Origin: Peptacetobacter sp900539645
GTDB taxonomy: Bacteria > Bacillota > Clostridia > Peptostreptococcales > Peptostreptococcaceae
Length of the DNA stretch: 60,631 nucleotides
Assembly: GCF_047807365.1 (NCBI RefSeq)
Contig: NZ_JBLOUI010000008.1
Location: forward strand, 1-60,631
Direction: 5' to 3'
Shown here: positions 8,750 to 17,541 of the stretch, one piece after another
How the letters are laid out: each line of letters opens with the position of its first letter
Numbering within the stretch: position 1 is the stretch's first letter
Notes under the pieces: model-generated
Seen by the model: the letters and a program-made list of their open reading frames with translations, nothing else
Told to the model about the DNA's origin: nothing
Database searches by the model: none
Translations under genes and position numbers: made by a program

Positions 8750-9435
8750 TAGAAAATCACATCCTCTCCCCAGAACACTGGACCATCTTTACAAGTCTTT
8801 TTGTTTCCGAATTTTGTTTTACAAGTACATACTAGACATGCACCTACTCCACAAGCCATGTGGTTTTCAAGAGATATCATTATTCTTGTGTTTGTACCTT
8901 CGCACATTTTAACTAATTTTTCCATCATTGGTGTTGGACCACAAGATAGTATGTAGTCGTAATCTTCTACGTTTAATATATCTGTTATGAATGTATTTCC
9001 TGTAGTTGTTTTAACTTCATTACAGAATTCTTTGTATTCGTCTACTAATATCGCTTCTTCTCTAAATCCAAGATATGCATCACATCCAGGTATAGTTTTA
9101 GCTACTAAATAAAGAGGTGCTACACCTATTCCTCCACCAACTAAAGCTACTTTTCCTTCTACTTTTTCGTATCCATTTCCATATGGTCCCTGAAGTTTTA
9201 TCTCATCTCCTGGAACAAGTTTAGCAAATATTTCTGTTCCTTCTCCAACTACTTTATAAAGGAATGTTATTCCTTCTTCATCTATGTAGTGTATACTTAT
9301 CGGTCTTGAAAGTACAGGGTATTTGTCCCAAGCTCTTAGCATATAGAACTGTCCCATTTTTCCTTCAAATTTTCCTGCGACTTTCATTCTGTACATATCT
9401 TCGCCGATATAACTGTTTTCTATTATTTTGTACAT
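8749..9435 (-). CDS. pyrK: Dihydroorotate dehydrogenase electron-transfer subunit
   Basis: This FAD and [2Fe-2S] subunit links PyrD to NAD+. The ferredoxin-reductase fold carries the flavin motif RPISI (44-48) and the NAD-binding GGGIGVAPL (100-108). The C-terminal cluster ligands are Cys195, Cys200, Cys203 and Cys215. The 228 residues are normal for the family. It lies 30 bp after pyrB and overlaps pyrD, so the three form one operon. Confidence 0.95.
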   Translation of the reverse strand: MYKIIENSYIGEDMYRMKVAGKFEGKMGQFYMLRAWDKYPVLSRPISIHYIDEEGITFLYKVVGEGTEIFAKLVPGDEIKLQGPYGNGYEKVEGKVALVGGGIGVAPLYLVAKTIPGCDAYLGFREEAILVDEYKEFCNEVKTTTGNTFITDILNVEDYDYILSCGPTPMMEKLVKMCEGTNTRIMISLENHMACGVGACLVCTCKTKFGNKKTCKDGPVFWGEDVIF

Positions 9436-9466
9436 TTATATTCTCCTTCGCATTAGTTTTGATGGT

Positions 9467-10390
9467 TTATTCTGGGTCTTTTATTCCTAAAAGTTTCATT
9501 ATTAGAGCCATTCTTACATACATTCCGAATTTTGCCTGTTCAAAGTAAACAGCTCTCTTATCATCGTCAACATCAGTTGATATTTCGTTCACTCTTGGTA
9601 GTGGGTGAAGTATTAGCATATCTTCTTTTGCATCAGTTAATTTTTCTTTGTTTAGTATATATGTATCTTTTAATCTTTCGTATTCTTCTATATCATCAAA
9701 TCTTTCTCTCTGAACTCTAGTCATGTAAAGTATGTCAAGGCCAGGTATAGCTGATTCTAAATCGTTAGTTTCTACAAATTCGTGTCCTTTTATAGCTTCT
9801 TTAACACTATCTGGCATTTTTAATTCATCTGGAGCTATAAATACGAATTTTGTATCTGGATATCTAGACATTGCTTTTACTAAAGAATGTACTGTTCTTC
9901 CGTATTTTAAATCACCACAAAGTCCTACTGTGTGGCCGCTAAGATTTCCTTTTAAAGTTTTTATTGTTAGTAAGTCTGTAAGAGTCTGAGTTGGATGCTG
10001 GTTTCCACCGTCTCCAGCATTTATGAAAGGAACACTACATGCTTCTACTGCCTCAGCTGCTGCACCTGCTACAGGATGTCTCATAGCTATTATATCTACA
10101 TAGTTAGATACTATTCTCATTGTATCCTGAAGAGTTTCCCCTTTAGCTGTAGATGACGCTTTAGGATCTGAGAATCCTACTATACGTCCGCCAAGTCTGT
10201 TCATAGCTGATTCAAAGCTTAGTCTTGTTCTTGTTGATGGTTCATAGAATAGAGTAGCCAAAAGTTTCCCATCACATACGTGTATGTATTTTTCTGGATT
10301 TTTCATTATTCTCTGTCCAAGAGCTAGAACCTCATCTATTTCTTCAACAGTAAAATCTTCTGGCTGTATTAGATTTCTTGATTTTAACAT
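9467..10390 (-). CDS. pyrB: Aspartate carbamoyltransferase catalytic chain
   Basis: It catalyses the committed step of pyrimidine synthesis, carbamoyl phosphate plus aspartate to carbamoylaspartate. Landmarks are the carbamoyl-phosphate loop FYEPSTRTRLSFE (about residues 47-59), HPTQTLTDL and LHPLPRVNEI. A GTG 27 nt upstream is in frame, but the ATG at 10390 follows AAGGAGG by 9 nt and gives the usual 307-residue length. No pyrI regulatory chain is present. The leader holds a PyrR-like RNA hairpin touching the ribosome binding site. Confidence 0.96.
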   Translation of the reverse strand: MLKSRNLIQPEDFTVEEIDEVLALGQRIMKNPEKYIHVCDGKLLATLFYEPSTRTRLSFESAMNRLGGRIVGFSDPKASSTAKGETLQDTMRIVSNYVDIIAMRHPVAGAAAEAVEACSVPFINAGDGGNQHPTQTLTDLLTIKTLKGNLSGHTVGLCGDLKYGRTVHSLVKAMSRYPDTKFVFIAPDELKMPDSVKEAIKGHEFVETNDLESAIPGLDILYMTRVQRERFDDIEEYERLKDTYILNKEKLTDAKEDMLILHPLPRVNEISTDVDDDKRAVYFEQAKFGMYVRMALIMKLLGIKDPE

Positions 10391-10407
10391 TTTTAAATTC
10401 CTCCTTC

Positions 10408-10425
10408 TCGGTCTCACTGAACCGA
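10408..10425 (-). promoter_or_regulatory. Probable PyrR-binding RNA hairpin at the pyrB ribosome binding site
   Basis: The transcript has a 6-bp stem (UCGGUU with GACCGA) closing the loop CAGUGA. It fits the known PyrR-binding consensus ARUCCNGNGAGGYU except at two paired positions, where both partners change and pairing is kept. It ends about 2 nt before the AAGGAGG of pyrB, which suggests control of translation rather than attenuation. This is inference; pyrR is not in the window. Confidence 0.55.
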
Positions 10426-10441
10426 ATTTAAAGCTATTAGT

Positions 10442-10471
10442 AGCTTATCACCTTTACCTATCTAATGTCAA
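10442..10471 (-). promoter_or_regulatory. Candidate promoter of pyrB-pyrK-pyrD
   Basis: On the minus strand a consensus TTGACA is followed after 17-18 bp by a weak -10 (ATAAGC or TAAGCT). The transcript would begin just before the PyrR-like hairpin. Confidence 0.5.
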
Positions 10472-10512
10472 CTTATATTAATTATATTTTAGCATAATTA
10501 CAAGAAAGATGA

Positions 10513-10567
10513 TTGTATTATTTTCACTCCAGGTAATCGAGTCGCATTGTCGCTAAAAATAATACAA
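10513..10567. repeat. Hairpin element, copy C (CTCCAG/ATTGTCGCT family)
   Basis: A perfect 12-bp stem (TTGTATTATTTT with AAAATAATACAA) encloses a GC-richer loop holding CACTCCAG, CGAGTCGC and ATTGTCGCT. The loop matches the cores of the two larger elements at 18925-19050 and 19120-19232, while the stem sequence is unrelated to theirs. It directly abuts the terminator of the NlpC/P60 gene. Confidence 0.65.
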
Positions 10568-10606
10568 TAAAAAAGAGCCATCCTGTAAATTTACAAGATG
10601 ACTCGT
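10567..10606 (-). terminator. Terminator of the SH3/NlpC endopeptidase gene
   Basis: A 15-bp stem (GAGTCATCTTGTAAA with TTTACAGGATGGCTC, including G-T pairs) is followed by TTTTTTATTG on the minus strand. Confidence 0.88.
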
Positions 10607-10625
10607 TTATATCATTCAAATTTTA

Positions 10626-11576
10626 TTATAATACTCTTCTTGCTGTTACAAAATGGCTTGCATAGTAGTCAGATGTTATGTCGCTTACTTTTACTACATC
10701 TCCACTGTGAGGAGAGTGTATCATACATCCATTACCTACATATATTCCAACGTGGCTTACCCCACCACTTCCATCTGTTGTGAAGAATACTAAATCACCT
10801 GGCTGAAGCTGATCTTTAGTTATTTCTGTTCCAACATTTGCCTGGTCAGAAGATACTCTTGGTAGAGATACCCCTACAGAATTACTGTATACATACTGTA
10901 CAAATCCTGAACAGTCAAATTTATCTGGACCTGTTGCTCCCCAAAGATATGGACTTCCTTTTTTAGAGTATGCTAAGTTTAATACGGCCTGAGCACTGTA
11001 ACTATCTACAGAAGGTACATCTATAAGATTTCCTTCTATGTCTACTGTTGGTATTACAGGAGCCTCATCTGTTACATAATCAGCGTGAACATATCCTTCT
11101 TTACCCTGATTTCTAACCTGTATCCAATCGCCTTCCTGTTTAACAACTACTAGCGCACTTCCTTTATCTAATTCTTCTAATACCTCTGATGATGTATTGT
11201 CAGCTGCTCTAAGGTTTAATGTCGATGCTGTAGTAAATGCAACACCTTCTGATATAGCTACATATTCTGAAGCTATCCATGCATCATCTTCTCCATCTTC
11301 AACGTTAACCCATTCTCCCTGAATTCCTTTAACTTTGAACTGTTCTCCTTCACCAGCTACTCTTTTTGTATTTCCGTCAACTCTTACGTTTACTGATTTT
11401 CCATCCTTTACAGTAGCCACTTTATATGGAGATTCTTTATATTCATCTATTGTTATACCCGTTTCTGTATCTGGTACAGCATTTATATCGTCTATTTCGT
11501 CTGCACTTGCTAATACAGTTCCTGTCGCAACCATAGCAAAAGATACCACTAATGAAAGTAATTTTTTCTTATCCAA
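10626..11576 (-). CDS. Secreted cell-wall endopeptidase, two SH3b domains plus NlpC/P60
   Basis: This is a 316-residue exported peptidoglycan hydrolase. A signal peptide occupies about residues 1-25, with likely cleavage after ALASA-type sequence. Two bacterial SH3 domains follow (about 52-108 and 112-168). The C-terminal NlpC/P60 domain (about 195-315) carries the catalytic Cys222 in FDCSGFVQYVY, His275 in SHVGIYVG and a third polar residue near His287. Such enzymes cut D-Glu-diamino-acid bonds in stem peptides. It is monocistronic with a strong terminator. Confidence 0.93.
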   Translation of the reverse strand: MDKKKLLSLVVSFAMVATGTVLASADEIDDINAVPDTETGITIDEYKESPYKVATVKDGKSVNVRVDGNTKRVAGEGEQFKVKGIQGEWVNVEDGEDDAWIASEYVAISEGVAFTTASTLNLRAADNTSSEVLEELDKGSALVVVKQEGDWIQVRNQGKEGYVHADYVTDEAPVIPTVDIEGNLIDVPSVDSYSAQAVLNLAYSKKGSPYLWGATGPDKFDCSGFVQYVYSNSVGVSLPRVSSDQANVGTEITKDQLQPGDLVFFTTDGSGGVSHVGIYVGNGCMIHSPHSGDVVKVSDITSDYYASHFVTARRVL

Positions 11577-11771
11577 ATCTAACCCTCCTTAAAGTTTTAT
11601 ATATTTATATCGTTCTAACTATATTATCGTTAATTTTTTATATTTTAATACATGTCAAAATAATTTTGTATTAATTTCTATTTTTAGTACATATACAATA
11701 TATTATACCTTCTCGGATTTATAATGTAAATAATTATGTTACCTTTCAATGGTAGTTATTTCAATGAAAAA

Positions 11772-11808
11772 TAAAAAGGAGATACCATAATCAAATATGA
11801 TATCTCCC
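11772..11808 (-). terminator. Terminator of gluD
   Basis: GGGAGATATCATA pairs with TATGGTATCTCC-type sequence and is followed by TTTTTATTTT on the minus strand, 45 bp after the gluD stop. Confidence 0.85.
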
Positions 11809-11852
11809 ATTGAATTCATTTAGTATTTACAACTGTACTGTTGAGTTAAATC

Positions 11853-13109
11853 TTAGTACCATCCTCTTAATTTCATAGCTTCAGCTACTTTTTTAACTGA
11901 GTGCATGTAAGCAGATTCTCTCATTGTTACGTTGTATTCTTCTTTTATTTTCCATAGAGATTCGAAAGCTTTAACCATAGCTTCTTCTTCTTTAGCTTCT
12001 ACGTCAGCTTCTGACCAGTAGTATCCGTATAAGTTCTGTACCCATTCGAAGTAAGAAACTGTAACACCACCAGCATTAGTTAATATGTCTGGAGTTAAAG
12101 TTATTCCTTTTTCTGCTAATACTTCGTCAGCTTCTGGAGTAGTTGGTCCGTTAGCTGCTTCACATATTAATTTAGCGTTTATAGTTTTAGCAACGTCTGC
12201 AGTTATAGCATTTTCAAGAGCTGCTGGTACTATTATGTCAACGTTTAATGCCCAGAATTCTTCTAAAGATATAACTTTTGCACCTGGGAAGTCATATAAA
12301 TCTCCGTTAGCTGCTCTGTGATCCCACATAGCCTGGAAATCTAAACCGTCTTCTTTGTATATTACATAAGTACCATGTTTAGGGCACCATTCAGCCATAG
12401 CTACAACAGTTCCGCCTAATTTCTGTATATTTTTAACAGTGAAAGCACCAACGTTACCGAATCCCTGAACTGCTATTTTAGCTGTTTCCATAGGTATTCC
12501 TAATTTTTTAGCTGCTTCTCTAACTGTTACTGCAACACCGAATCCAGTAGCTTCATTTCTTCCTAATGATCCACCGAATGCAACTGGTTTACCAGTTATA
12601 ACACCTATGTTGCTTGATCCAGTTAATTTGTTGTATTCATCAACCATCCAAGACATTATCTGTCCGTTAGTGTTAACGTCTGGAGCTGGTACGTCTACTT
12701 TTTCACCTATTAATTTGTATATTCCGTCTATATATCCTCTTGATAATCTTTCAAGTTCTCCCTGAGATAACTGGCTAGGGTCAACTATTATTCCCCCTTT
12801 ACCACCACCGTAAGGTATACCTGTTACTGAACATTTGAAAGTCATCCATATAGATAAAGCTTTAACTTCTTCTAATGAAACGTTTGGATGGAATCTAACT
12901 CCACCTTTTGTTGGTCCAACTGCATCATTGTGCTGAGATCTAAATCCTTTGAATACTTTTATAGATCCGTCGTCCATTTTTACTGGTATGTTTACTTCTA
13001 TTACTCTCTGAGGTTCTTTTAATAATTCGTAAACATTAGGTTCCATTCCTAATTTATCGCATGCTTTTTTTACCTGTGCCTGTGCGTTTTCAAAAACATT
13101 TCCTGACAT
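11853..13109 (-). CDS. gluD: NAD-specific glutamate dehydrogenase
   Basis: It interconverts glutamate with 2-oxoglutarate, ammonia and NADH. In amino-acid fermenters it is highly expressed and feeds 2-oxoacids into the Stickland oxidative branch. The 418-residue protein has the substrate-binding PYGGGKGGI, the TKGGVRFHP segment and the Rossmann motif GFGNVGA. I chose the ATG at 13109, preceded by AAGGGGGC, over an upstream frame extension of 18 residues that lacks a good ribosome site. Glutamine codons are nearly all CAG. The leader has a promoter -10 TATAAT at 13198-13203 and a small hairpin at 13162-13187. Confidence 0.96.
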   Translation of the reverse strand: MSGNVFENAQAQVKKACDKLGMEPNVYELLKEPQRVIEVNIPVKMDDGSIKVFKGFRSQHNDAVGPTKGGVRFHPNVSLEEVKALSIWMTFKCSVTGIPYGGGKGGIIVDPSQLSQGELERLSRGYIDGIYKLIGEKVDVPAPDVNTNGQIMSWMVDEYNKLTGSSNIGVITGKPVAFGGSLGRNEATGFGVAVTVREAAKKLGIPMETAKIAVQGFGNVGAFTVKNIQKLGGTVVAMAEWCPKHGTYVIYKEDGLDFQAMWDHRAANGDLYDFPGAKVISLEEFWALNVDIIVPAALENAITADVAKTINAKLICEAANGPTTPEADEVLAEKGITLTPDILTNAGGVTVSYFEWVQNLYGYYWSEADVEAKEEEAMVKAFESLWKIKEEYNVTMRESAYMHSVKKVAEAMKLRGWY

Positions 13110-13161
13110 TGTGTAAGCCCCCTTAAATACTCTAATATAATAATTATTCATATAAACTTTC

Positions 13162-13203
13162 ACGCTTGAAAAATCATTTTCCCGCGTCTACATTTTGATT
13201 ATA
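13162..13203 (-). promoter_or_regulatory. gluD promoter -10 and leader hairpin
   Basis: On the minus strand TATAAT (13198-13203) is followed by a stem-loop (ACGC and GAAAA pairing with TTTTC and GCGT, 13162-13187) about 10 nt into the transcript. The -35 is poor (TTGTAC at 19 bp). The hairpin may stabilise the 5' end of this abundant mRNA. Confidence 0.45.
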
Positions 13204-13274
13204 ACATACTTTTTATAAAATAGTACAACATTTTTACAATAATTTTCAAATTATTTTGATATATTACTACAACA

Positions 13275-14114
13275 CTATTTATCTTTTATTTTATTAATAT
13301 AAATATCAATTTTATTAACATTAATTAATGTCATATTCTCTACATTTCTTTTTATATTATGTTGTATGTTTTTTAGGGTTCCAAAAGCATCCAAATTTCT
13401 TATATTTACATTCAATTTTATTTCTATTTTTCCATCTGAATTGTCTACACTTATTCTATTTATTCTAGATATATGTGTATTTTTTGATACAGTATATTTT
13501 ATAATTTGATTCAGCACTTCGGGAGCTATGTAGAACTTACCCATATAGCTAAATGCCGGTCTAATTACAGTTTTTTCAAGGATTTTAGTTTCTTTATCCG
13601 ATGTCATAAAAAATCTCCTTAGAGGATTTATTCTAAGACCGTTTATCCTTTTTTTAATCTCTACAGTTGGAACTGGTATTATATGATTCCCCTTTTTCCT
13701 AGACTCTATTGCTTTTCTTATATCATCTTCTGTACTTATATCGTTTATATCTATAATCTCATCTATTTCACCTAATTCTAAAGCTGAGCAAATTTGCTTC
13801 ACCATCTTTAAAGAAGTACCTAAAATTAGTATACTATCTATGTCTAAATCGTTAATCTTTTTCTTAACAGATTTTCTATGATTTATATCAGAAAAAATAG
13901 CTCTTCTTACTGCCTCCATCTTAGTCTGAGACTGCTTTGCAGACACTCCAGCAACGATTTGACCCTTATATATAAGTAGGCCGTCATCCACAATATAATC
14001 TATATTATTTTCACAAGCTAATTCTAAAGATTTATAGCTTTTTCCCGTTCCACTTTTTCCTATTAATACATATATTTTCAAAAGTATAGCCGCTTTATTT
14101 GATATCGTTTTCAT
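13275..14114 (-). CDS. P-loop NTPase with an Asp23-like C-terminal region, function unknown
   Basis: The 279-residue protein opens with a Walker A motif (IGKSGTGKSYKS, about 18-29) and a DDGLLIYKGQ segment that could hold a Walker B-like acidic pair. The middle (about 85-160) has LILGTSLKMVKQI and many charged helices. The last 110 residues resemble the Asp23/Gls24 (DUF322) alpha-beta fold seen in envelope-stress proteins, but only by pattern. No strong ribosome site precedes the ATG. A TTG at 14081 would give a start of MKIYVLIGKSG, more usual for a P-loop protein. No specific function can be assigned. Confidence 0.6.
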   Translation of the reverse strand: MKTISNKAAILLKIYVLIGKSGTGKSYKSLELACENNIDYIVDDGLLIYKGQIVAGVSAKQSQTKMEAVRRAIFSDINHRKSVKKKINDLDIDSILILGTSLKMVKQICSALELGEIDEIIDINDISTEDDIRKAIESRKKGNHIIPVPTVEIKKRINGLRINPLRRFFMTSDKETKILEKTVIRPAFSYMGKFYIAPEVLNQIIKYTVSKNTHISRINRISVDNSDGKIEIKLNVNIRNLDAFGTLKNIQHNIKRNVENMTLINVNKIDIYINKIKDK

Positions 14115-14455
14115 ATTGTATTCTATTTTTATAAATTAAGTTATAAATAACTCTATTTAAACACTATTAATATATACTATTTGATATATTTAGTACACAT
14201 TATTCCAAAAGAAAATATTTTCCGACAAAAAATGCGACCTTTTCACCTCTTTTCTCTATTCTTTAAAATTAAAATTTTTTTAACATATTTTTTTAATAAT
14301 GAAAATATAAAATTAAGATAAAATTTCATTATAATTTATACTGCAAAAAAGAATCATTATTCTCCAACAAATTTTTTCAACTTTCTAGAAGTGTTGAAGT
14401 TTCTATGTTTAAGTTATATGATACAAAAATATTTGCCTTTCATCAATTAATTTAA
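14115..14455. other. AT-rich intergenic stretch before the ferredoxin gene
   Basis: About 340 bp between divergent genes. Apart from the promoter described at its right end, I see only a short inverted repeat (TTCAAC ... GTTGAA, 14378-14398) that could be an operator or nothing. Confidence 0.4.
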
Positions 14456-14484
14456 TTGTTATAGCAGAACTTTTTTGTTATAAT
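14456..14484 (+). promoter_or_regulatory. Strong sigma-A promoter of the ferredoxin gene
   Basis: TTGTTA, 17 bp, TATAAT. The transcript would begin about 30 bp before an AGGAGGAAAC ribosome site. Confidence 0.8.
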
Positions 14485-14523
14485 GTACTTAAATAAATTT
14501 TATAATATTAGGAGGAAACTAAA

Positions 14524-14694
14524 ATGGCATACAAAATAACTGATGCTTGCGTTAGCTGTGGTGCTTGTGCAGCTGAATGTCCAGTTGGAGCAATATCTGA
14601 AGGAGATAGCATGTACGTAATAGATGCAGATGCATGTGTTGAATGTGGTGCATGTGCTGAAGCTTGTCCAGTAGGAGCTCCTCAGGCTGAATAA
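14524..14694 (+). CDS. 2[4Fe-4S] ferredoxin, clostridial type
   Basis: This is a 56-residue soluble electron carrier. Eight Cys residues form two classic cluster motifs: Cys9, 12, 15, 19 (CVSCGACAAECP) and Cys38, 41, 44, 48 (CVECGACAEACP). The two halves are clear internal repeats. It is the expected partner of 2-oxoacid:ferredoxin oxidoreductases such as the one at 52.5-55.2 kb. A strong promoter, an AGGAGG site and a tight terminator mark a highly expressed single gene. Confidence 0.97.
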   Translation: MAYKITDACVSCGACAAECPVGAISEGDSMYVIDADACVECGACAEACPVGAPQAE

Positions 14695-14706
14695 TTTTTA
14701 GTAAAC

Positions 14707-14740
14707 AAAAAGACTGATTTTTTCAAATCAGTCTTTTTTA
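14707..14740 (+). terminator. Terminator of the ferredoxin gene
   Basis: AAAGACTGATTT-TTTC-AAATCAGTCTTTTTTA is a perfect 12-bp stem with T-run. Confidence 0.92.
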
Positions 14741-14838
14741 TTTCTCAATTTTTAATTTTTACAAATTTAATCAATTAAAATATAACAAATTTAATCCAAA
14801 TAACTCAAAACATTAAGATTCTTTTTCTAAAATATAAC

Positions 14839-15480
14839 TTATTTCTTTAATTCGTTGTTTTCTTTCATTAAGTAAGAAAGAGTGAATAGACTTTCAGTTA
14901 AGTTAACATTTTCGACAATTATTCCTTTTGGAACTTCTGGATCTATTGGAGCAAAGTTCCATATACCTTTTATTCCAGCTCCGACTATTCTGTTTATTAG
15001 TTCCTGAGCTCCATTTTTAGGTATACATACTATTGCTATATCTATTTCGTGTTCTTTTATGTAGTCTTCTATAACATCAGAGTCTAATATTTCAAGCTCT
15101 CTTATTTTTAGACCTATCATTCTTGGATTTGCATCAAATAAAGCTTTTATTTCAAATCCTGAATTTCTAAATCCTGAATAGTTTGTTATAGCCTGACCTA
15201 GATTCCCTACACCTATAAGAACAGCATTATATGGTCTATCAAGACCTAATATTTTTCCTATTTCTTTGTGTAGAGCCTCTACATTATATCCGTACCCCTG
15301 CTGTCCGAATCCTCCAAAGTTGTTTAAATCCTGTCTTATCTGAGAAGCTGTGAAACCTATTATTTCACTTAATTCTTTTGATGATATTCTCTGAACATCA
15401 TTGTCTAGAAGCTCACCTAAGTATCTGTAGTATTTAGGTAGTCTTCTTATAACCGCCATAGAAATATTTTTATTTCCCAT
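14839..15480 (-). CDS. rex: Redox-sensing transcriptional repressor Rex
   Basis: This homodimer represses fermentation genes and is released when NADH rises. The 213-residue sequence has the N-terminal winged helix (about 1-75: ISSKELSEIIGFTASQIRQDL) and a Rossmann domain with GVGNLGQAI (about 91-99). The C-terminal helix has the usual domain-swap character. It sits in a neighbourhood of NADH-linked fermentation genes. A GGGGGTG site precedes the ATG. No convincing TTGTTAANNNNTTAACAA site was found in the window. Confidence 0.95.
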   Translation of the reverse strand: MGNKNISMAVIRRLPKYYRYLGELLDNDVQRISSKELSEIIGFTASQIRQDLNNFGGFGQQGYGYNVEALHKEIGKILGLDRPYNAVLIGVGNLGQAITNYSGFRNSGFEIKALFDANPRMIGLKIRELEILDSDVIEDYIKEHEIDIAIVCIPKNGAQELINRIVGAGIKGIWNFAPIDPEVPKGIIVENVNLTESLFTLSYLMKENNELKK

Positions 15481-15620
15481 TTAAATTAGCACCCCCTAAC
15501 TCTATTATAATCCATCATGGTTTATTATATAACATACTTTTTTCTAAAACCATACATATAGCCTTGAATATATTATATCAAAACATTATAATTTTAGGTA
15601 GCTTGAGGAGGTAGAAATTT

Positions 15621-17537
15621 ATGATTATTTTATCATGTAATAACTTAACTAAGAGTTTTGGTGTCGAATCAATACTCGAAAACATAAGTTTTACTGTTAA
15701 TGAGGGCGATAAAATCGGCGTTATAGGCGTAAATGGAACTGGAAAAACAACTCTTTTTAAGATAATTTCTGGAATTTACGGATATGACAGCGGAGAAATT
15801 TATACATCTAAAGATTGTGAAATCGGTTATTTAGAGCAGAATACGAACTTCTACTCAGACAATACTATTTTTACAGAGGTTTTAGAAGTTTTTAGCGACC
15901 TCATAAAAATGGAAGAGGATCTTAGAAAAATGGAATGTGAGATTTCTGACAAAAGTTCAGAAACTAACTCTCCAGATTTACAAAAACTTATGGATAATTA
16001 TTCTCATAAACTAGAACTTTTCCAAAACTCAAACGGCTACGGATATAAATCTGAGGCAAAAGGAGTTTTAAAAGGTCTAGGTTTTAACGATGATGAGCTA
16101 GAAAAACCAATCAAAATTCTTTCAGGAGGAGAAAAGACTAGAGTTCTTTTAGCTAAGCTGCTACTTAAAAAACCTACTCTTCTTCTACTGGACGAACCTA
16201 CAAACCATCTTGATTCTGATGCTCTTGAATGGTTAGAACTGTTCCTTAAACAGTACAAAGGGACTGTAATCCTTATTTCCCACGACAGATATTTCTTAGA
16301 TCAATCTGTAAACAGAATATTTGAGATACATAATAAGAAGTTAAAAGCTTATAATGGAAACTATTCTTATTATGTAGAAAAATCTGCTATCGACAAGGAA
16401 ATAGAGAGAAAAACTTATGAAGATCAACAAAAAGAAATAAAAAAACAGGAAGAGTCTATTGAAAGACTAAAGGCTTACGGTAGAGAAAAACATTTAAAAA
16501 GAGCTAGAAGTAAAGAAAAAGCTCTTTCTAAAATAGAAGTACTTGATAAGCCAGATGGAGAAAGAAAAAGAGCAAAAATTAAATTTATACCAGCAGTTGA
16601 AAGTGGAAACGACGTTTTAGCAGTAAGAGATGTTGAAATGAGCTTCCCAGATAAGGTTCTGTTTAAAGATTTAAACCTTGATATATATAGAGGAGAAAAA
16701 GTCGCACTTATAGGACCAAATGGTGCCGGTAAATCTACATTATTCAAGATAATAATGAATGAATTAGAGCCTATGCAAGGTGAAGTTAAATTTGGTACAA
16801 ATGTAAACACTGCGTATTTCCATCAGGAGCAGAAGACTTTAAACCTTGATAATACTGTAATTGACGAGATTTGGGATGCAAACCCTCATCTTACTCAGAC
16901 AGAGGTTAGAAATATGCTTGGTGCTTTCCTATTTGAAAATGAGGACGTATTCAAAAGAATATCTTCTCTAAGTGGGGGCGAAAGAGCAAGGGTTGCAATT
17001 CTTAAACTTATATTATCTCAGTCTAACTTCCTACTTCTTGACGAACCTACAAACCACTTAGACATAGATTCAAAAGAAGTATTAGAGGAAGCTCTTGTAA
17101 ACTACACAGGAACTATATTTACTATCTCACACGATAGATATTTCCTAAATAAAGTAGTGGATAAAATATTAGTGCTTGGCGAAAATGGTGTAACTGAATA
17201 CCTTGGAAATTACGACTATTATATTGAAAAGAAAAGACAGCTAAGTGAGATGAACAAAGAGGAAAATACTGAGACTAAAACAAAAACTCAGTTAAAAGAG
17301 GAAAAAAGAAAGGAAAAAGAACAGAGGGAAATCGAAAGACGGAGCAAAAATAAAATTAAAAAATTAGAAGACGATATCGAACAGACTGAAAAGAAAATTG
17401 CAGGTCTTGATATGATGCTTTGTCAGGAAGAAATTTATTCAAATCCAGAAAAATCAAAAGAAGTAAACCTAGAAAAATCAGAATTAGAGGATAAATTAGC
17501 CTCTCTTTATGAAAAATGGGAACAGATAATGGAGTAA
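15621..17537 (+). CDS. ABC-F family ATPase (YdiF/Uup-like)
   Basis: This is a soluble protein of 638 residues with two ABC domains and no membrane segments, so it is a ribosome-associated ABC-F factor rather than a transporter. Domain 1 has Walker A GVNGTGKTT, signature LSGGEKTR and LLLDEPTNHLD. Domain 2 has GPNGAGKST, LSGGERAR and LLLDEPTNHLD. A charged linker (about 240-310) joins them, and a coiled-coil C-terminal domain (about 545-635) resembles that of YdiF. The ribosome site is GAGGAGG. It is 4 bp from the MATE gene, so they are cotranscribed. Antibiotic resistance cannot be inferred from sequence alone. Confidence 0.92.
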   Translation: MIILSCNNLTKSFGVESILENISFTVNEGDKIGVIGVNGTGKTTLFKIISGIYGYDSGEIYTSKDCEIGYLEQNTNFYSDNTIFTEVLEVFSDLIKMEEDLRKMECEISDKSSETNSPDLQKLMDNYSHKLELFQNSNGYGYKSEAKGVLKGLGFNDDELEKPIKILSGGEKTRVLLAKLLLKKPTLLLLDEPTNHLDSDALEWLELFLKQYKGTVILISHDRYFLDQSVNRIFEIHNKKLKAYNGNYSYYVEKSAIDKEIERKTYEDQQKEIKKQEESIERLKAYGREKHLKRARSKEKALSKIEVLDKPDGERKRAKIKFIPAVESGNDVLAVRDVEMSFPDKVLFKDLNLDIYRGEKVALIGPNGAGKSTLFKIIMNELEPMQGEVKFGTNVNTAYFHQEQKTLNLDNTVIDEIWDANPHLTQTEVRNMLGAFLFENEDVFKRISSLSGGERARVAILKLILSQSNFLLLDEPTNHLDIDSKEVLEEALVNYTGTIFTISHDRYFLNKVVDKILVLGENGVTEYLGNYDYYIEKKRQLSEMNKEENTETKTKTQLKEEKRKEKEQREIERRSKNKIKKLEDDIEQTEKKIAGLDMMLCQEEIYSNPEKSKEVNLEKSELEDKLASLYEKWEQIME

Positions 17538-17541
17538 ATTA

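Noticed and set aside
14378..14398. Operator upstream of the ferredoxin gene
   Set aside because: The TTCAAC/GTTGAA repeat has an 8-9-bp irregular spacer and lies about 60 bp above the -35; it could easily occur by chance in AT-rich DNA, so I did not call it as a site.
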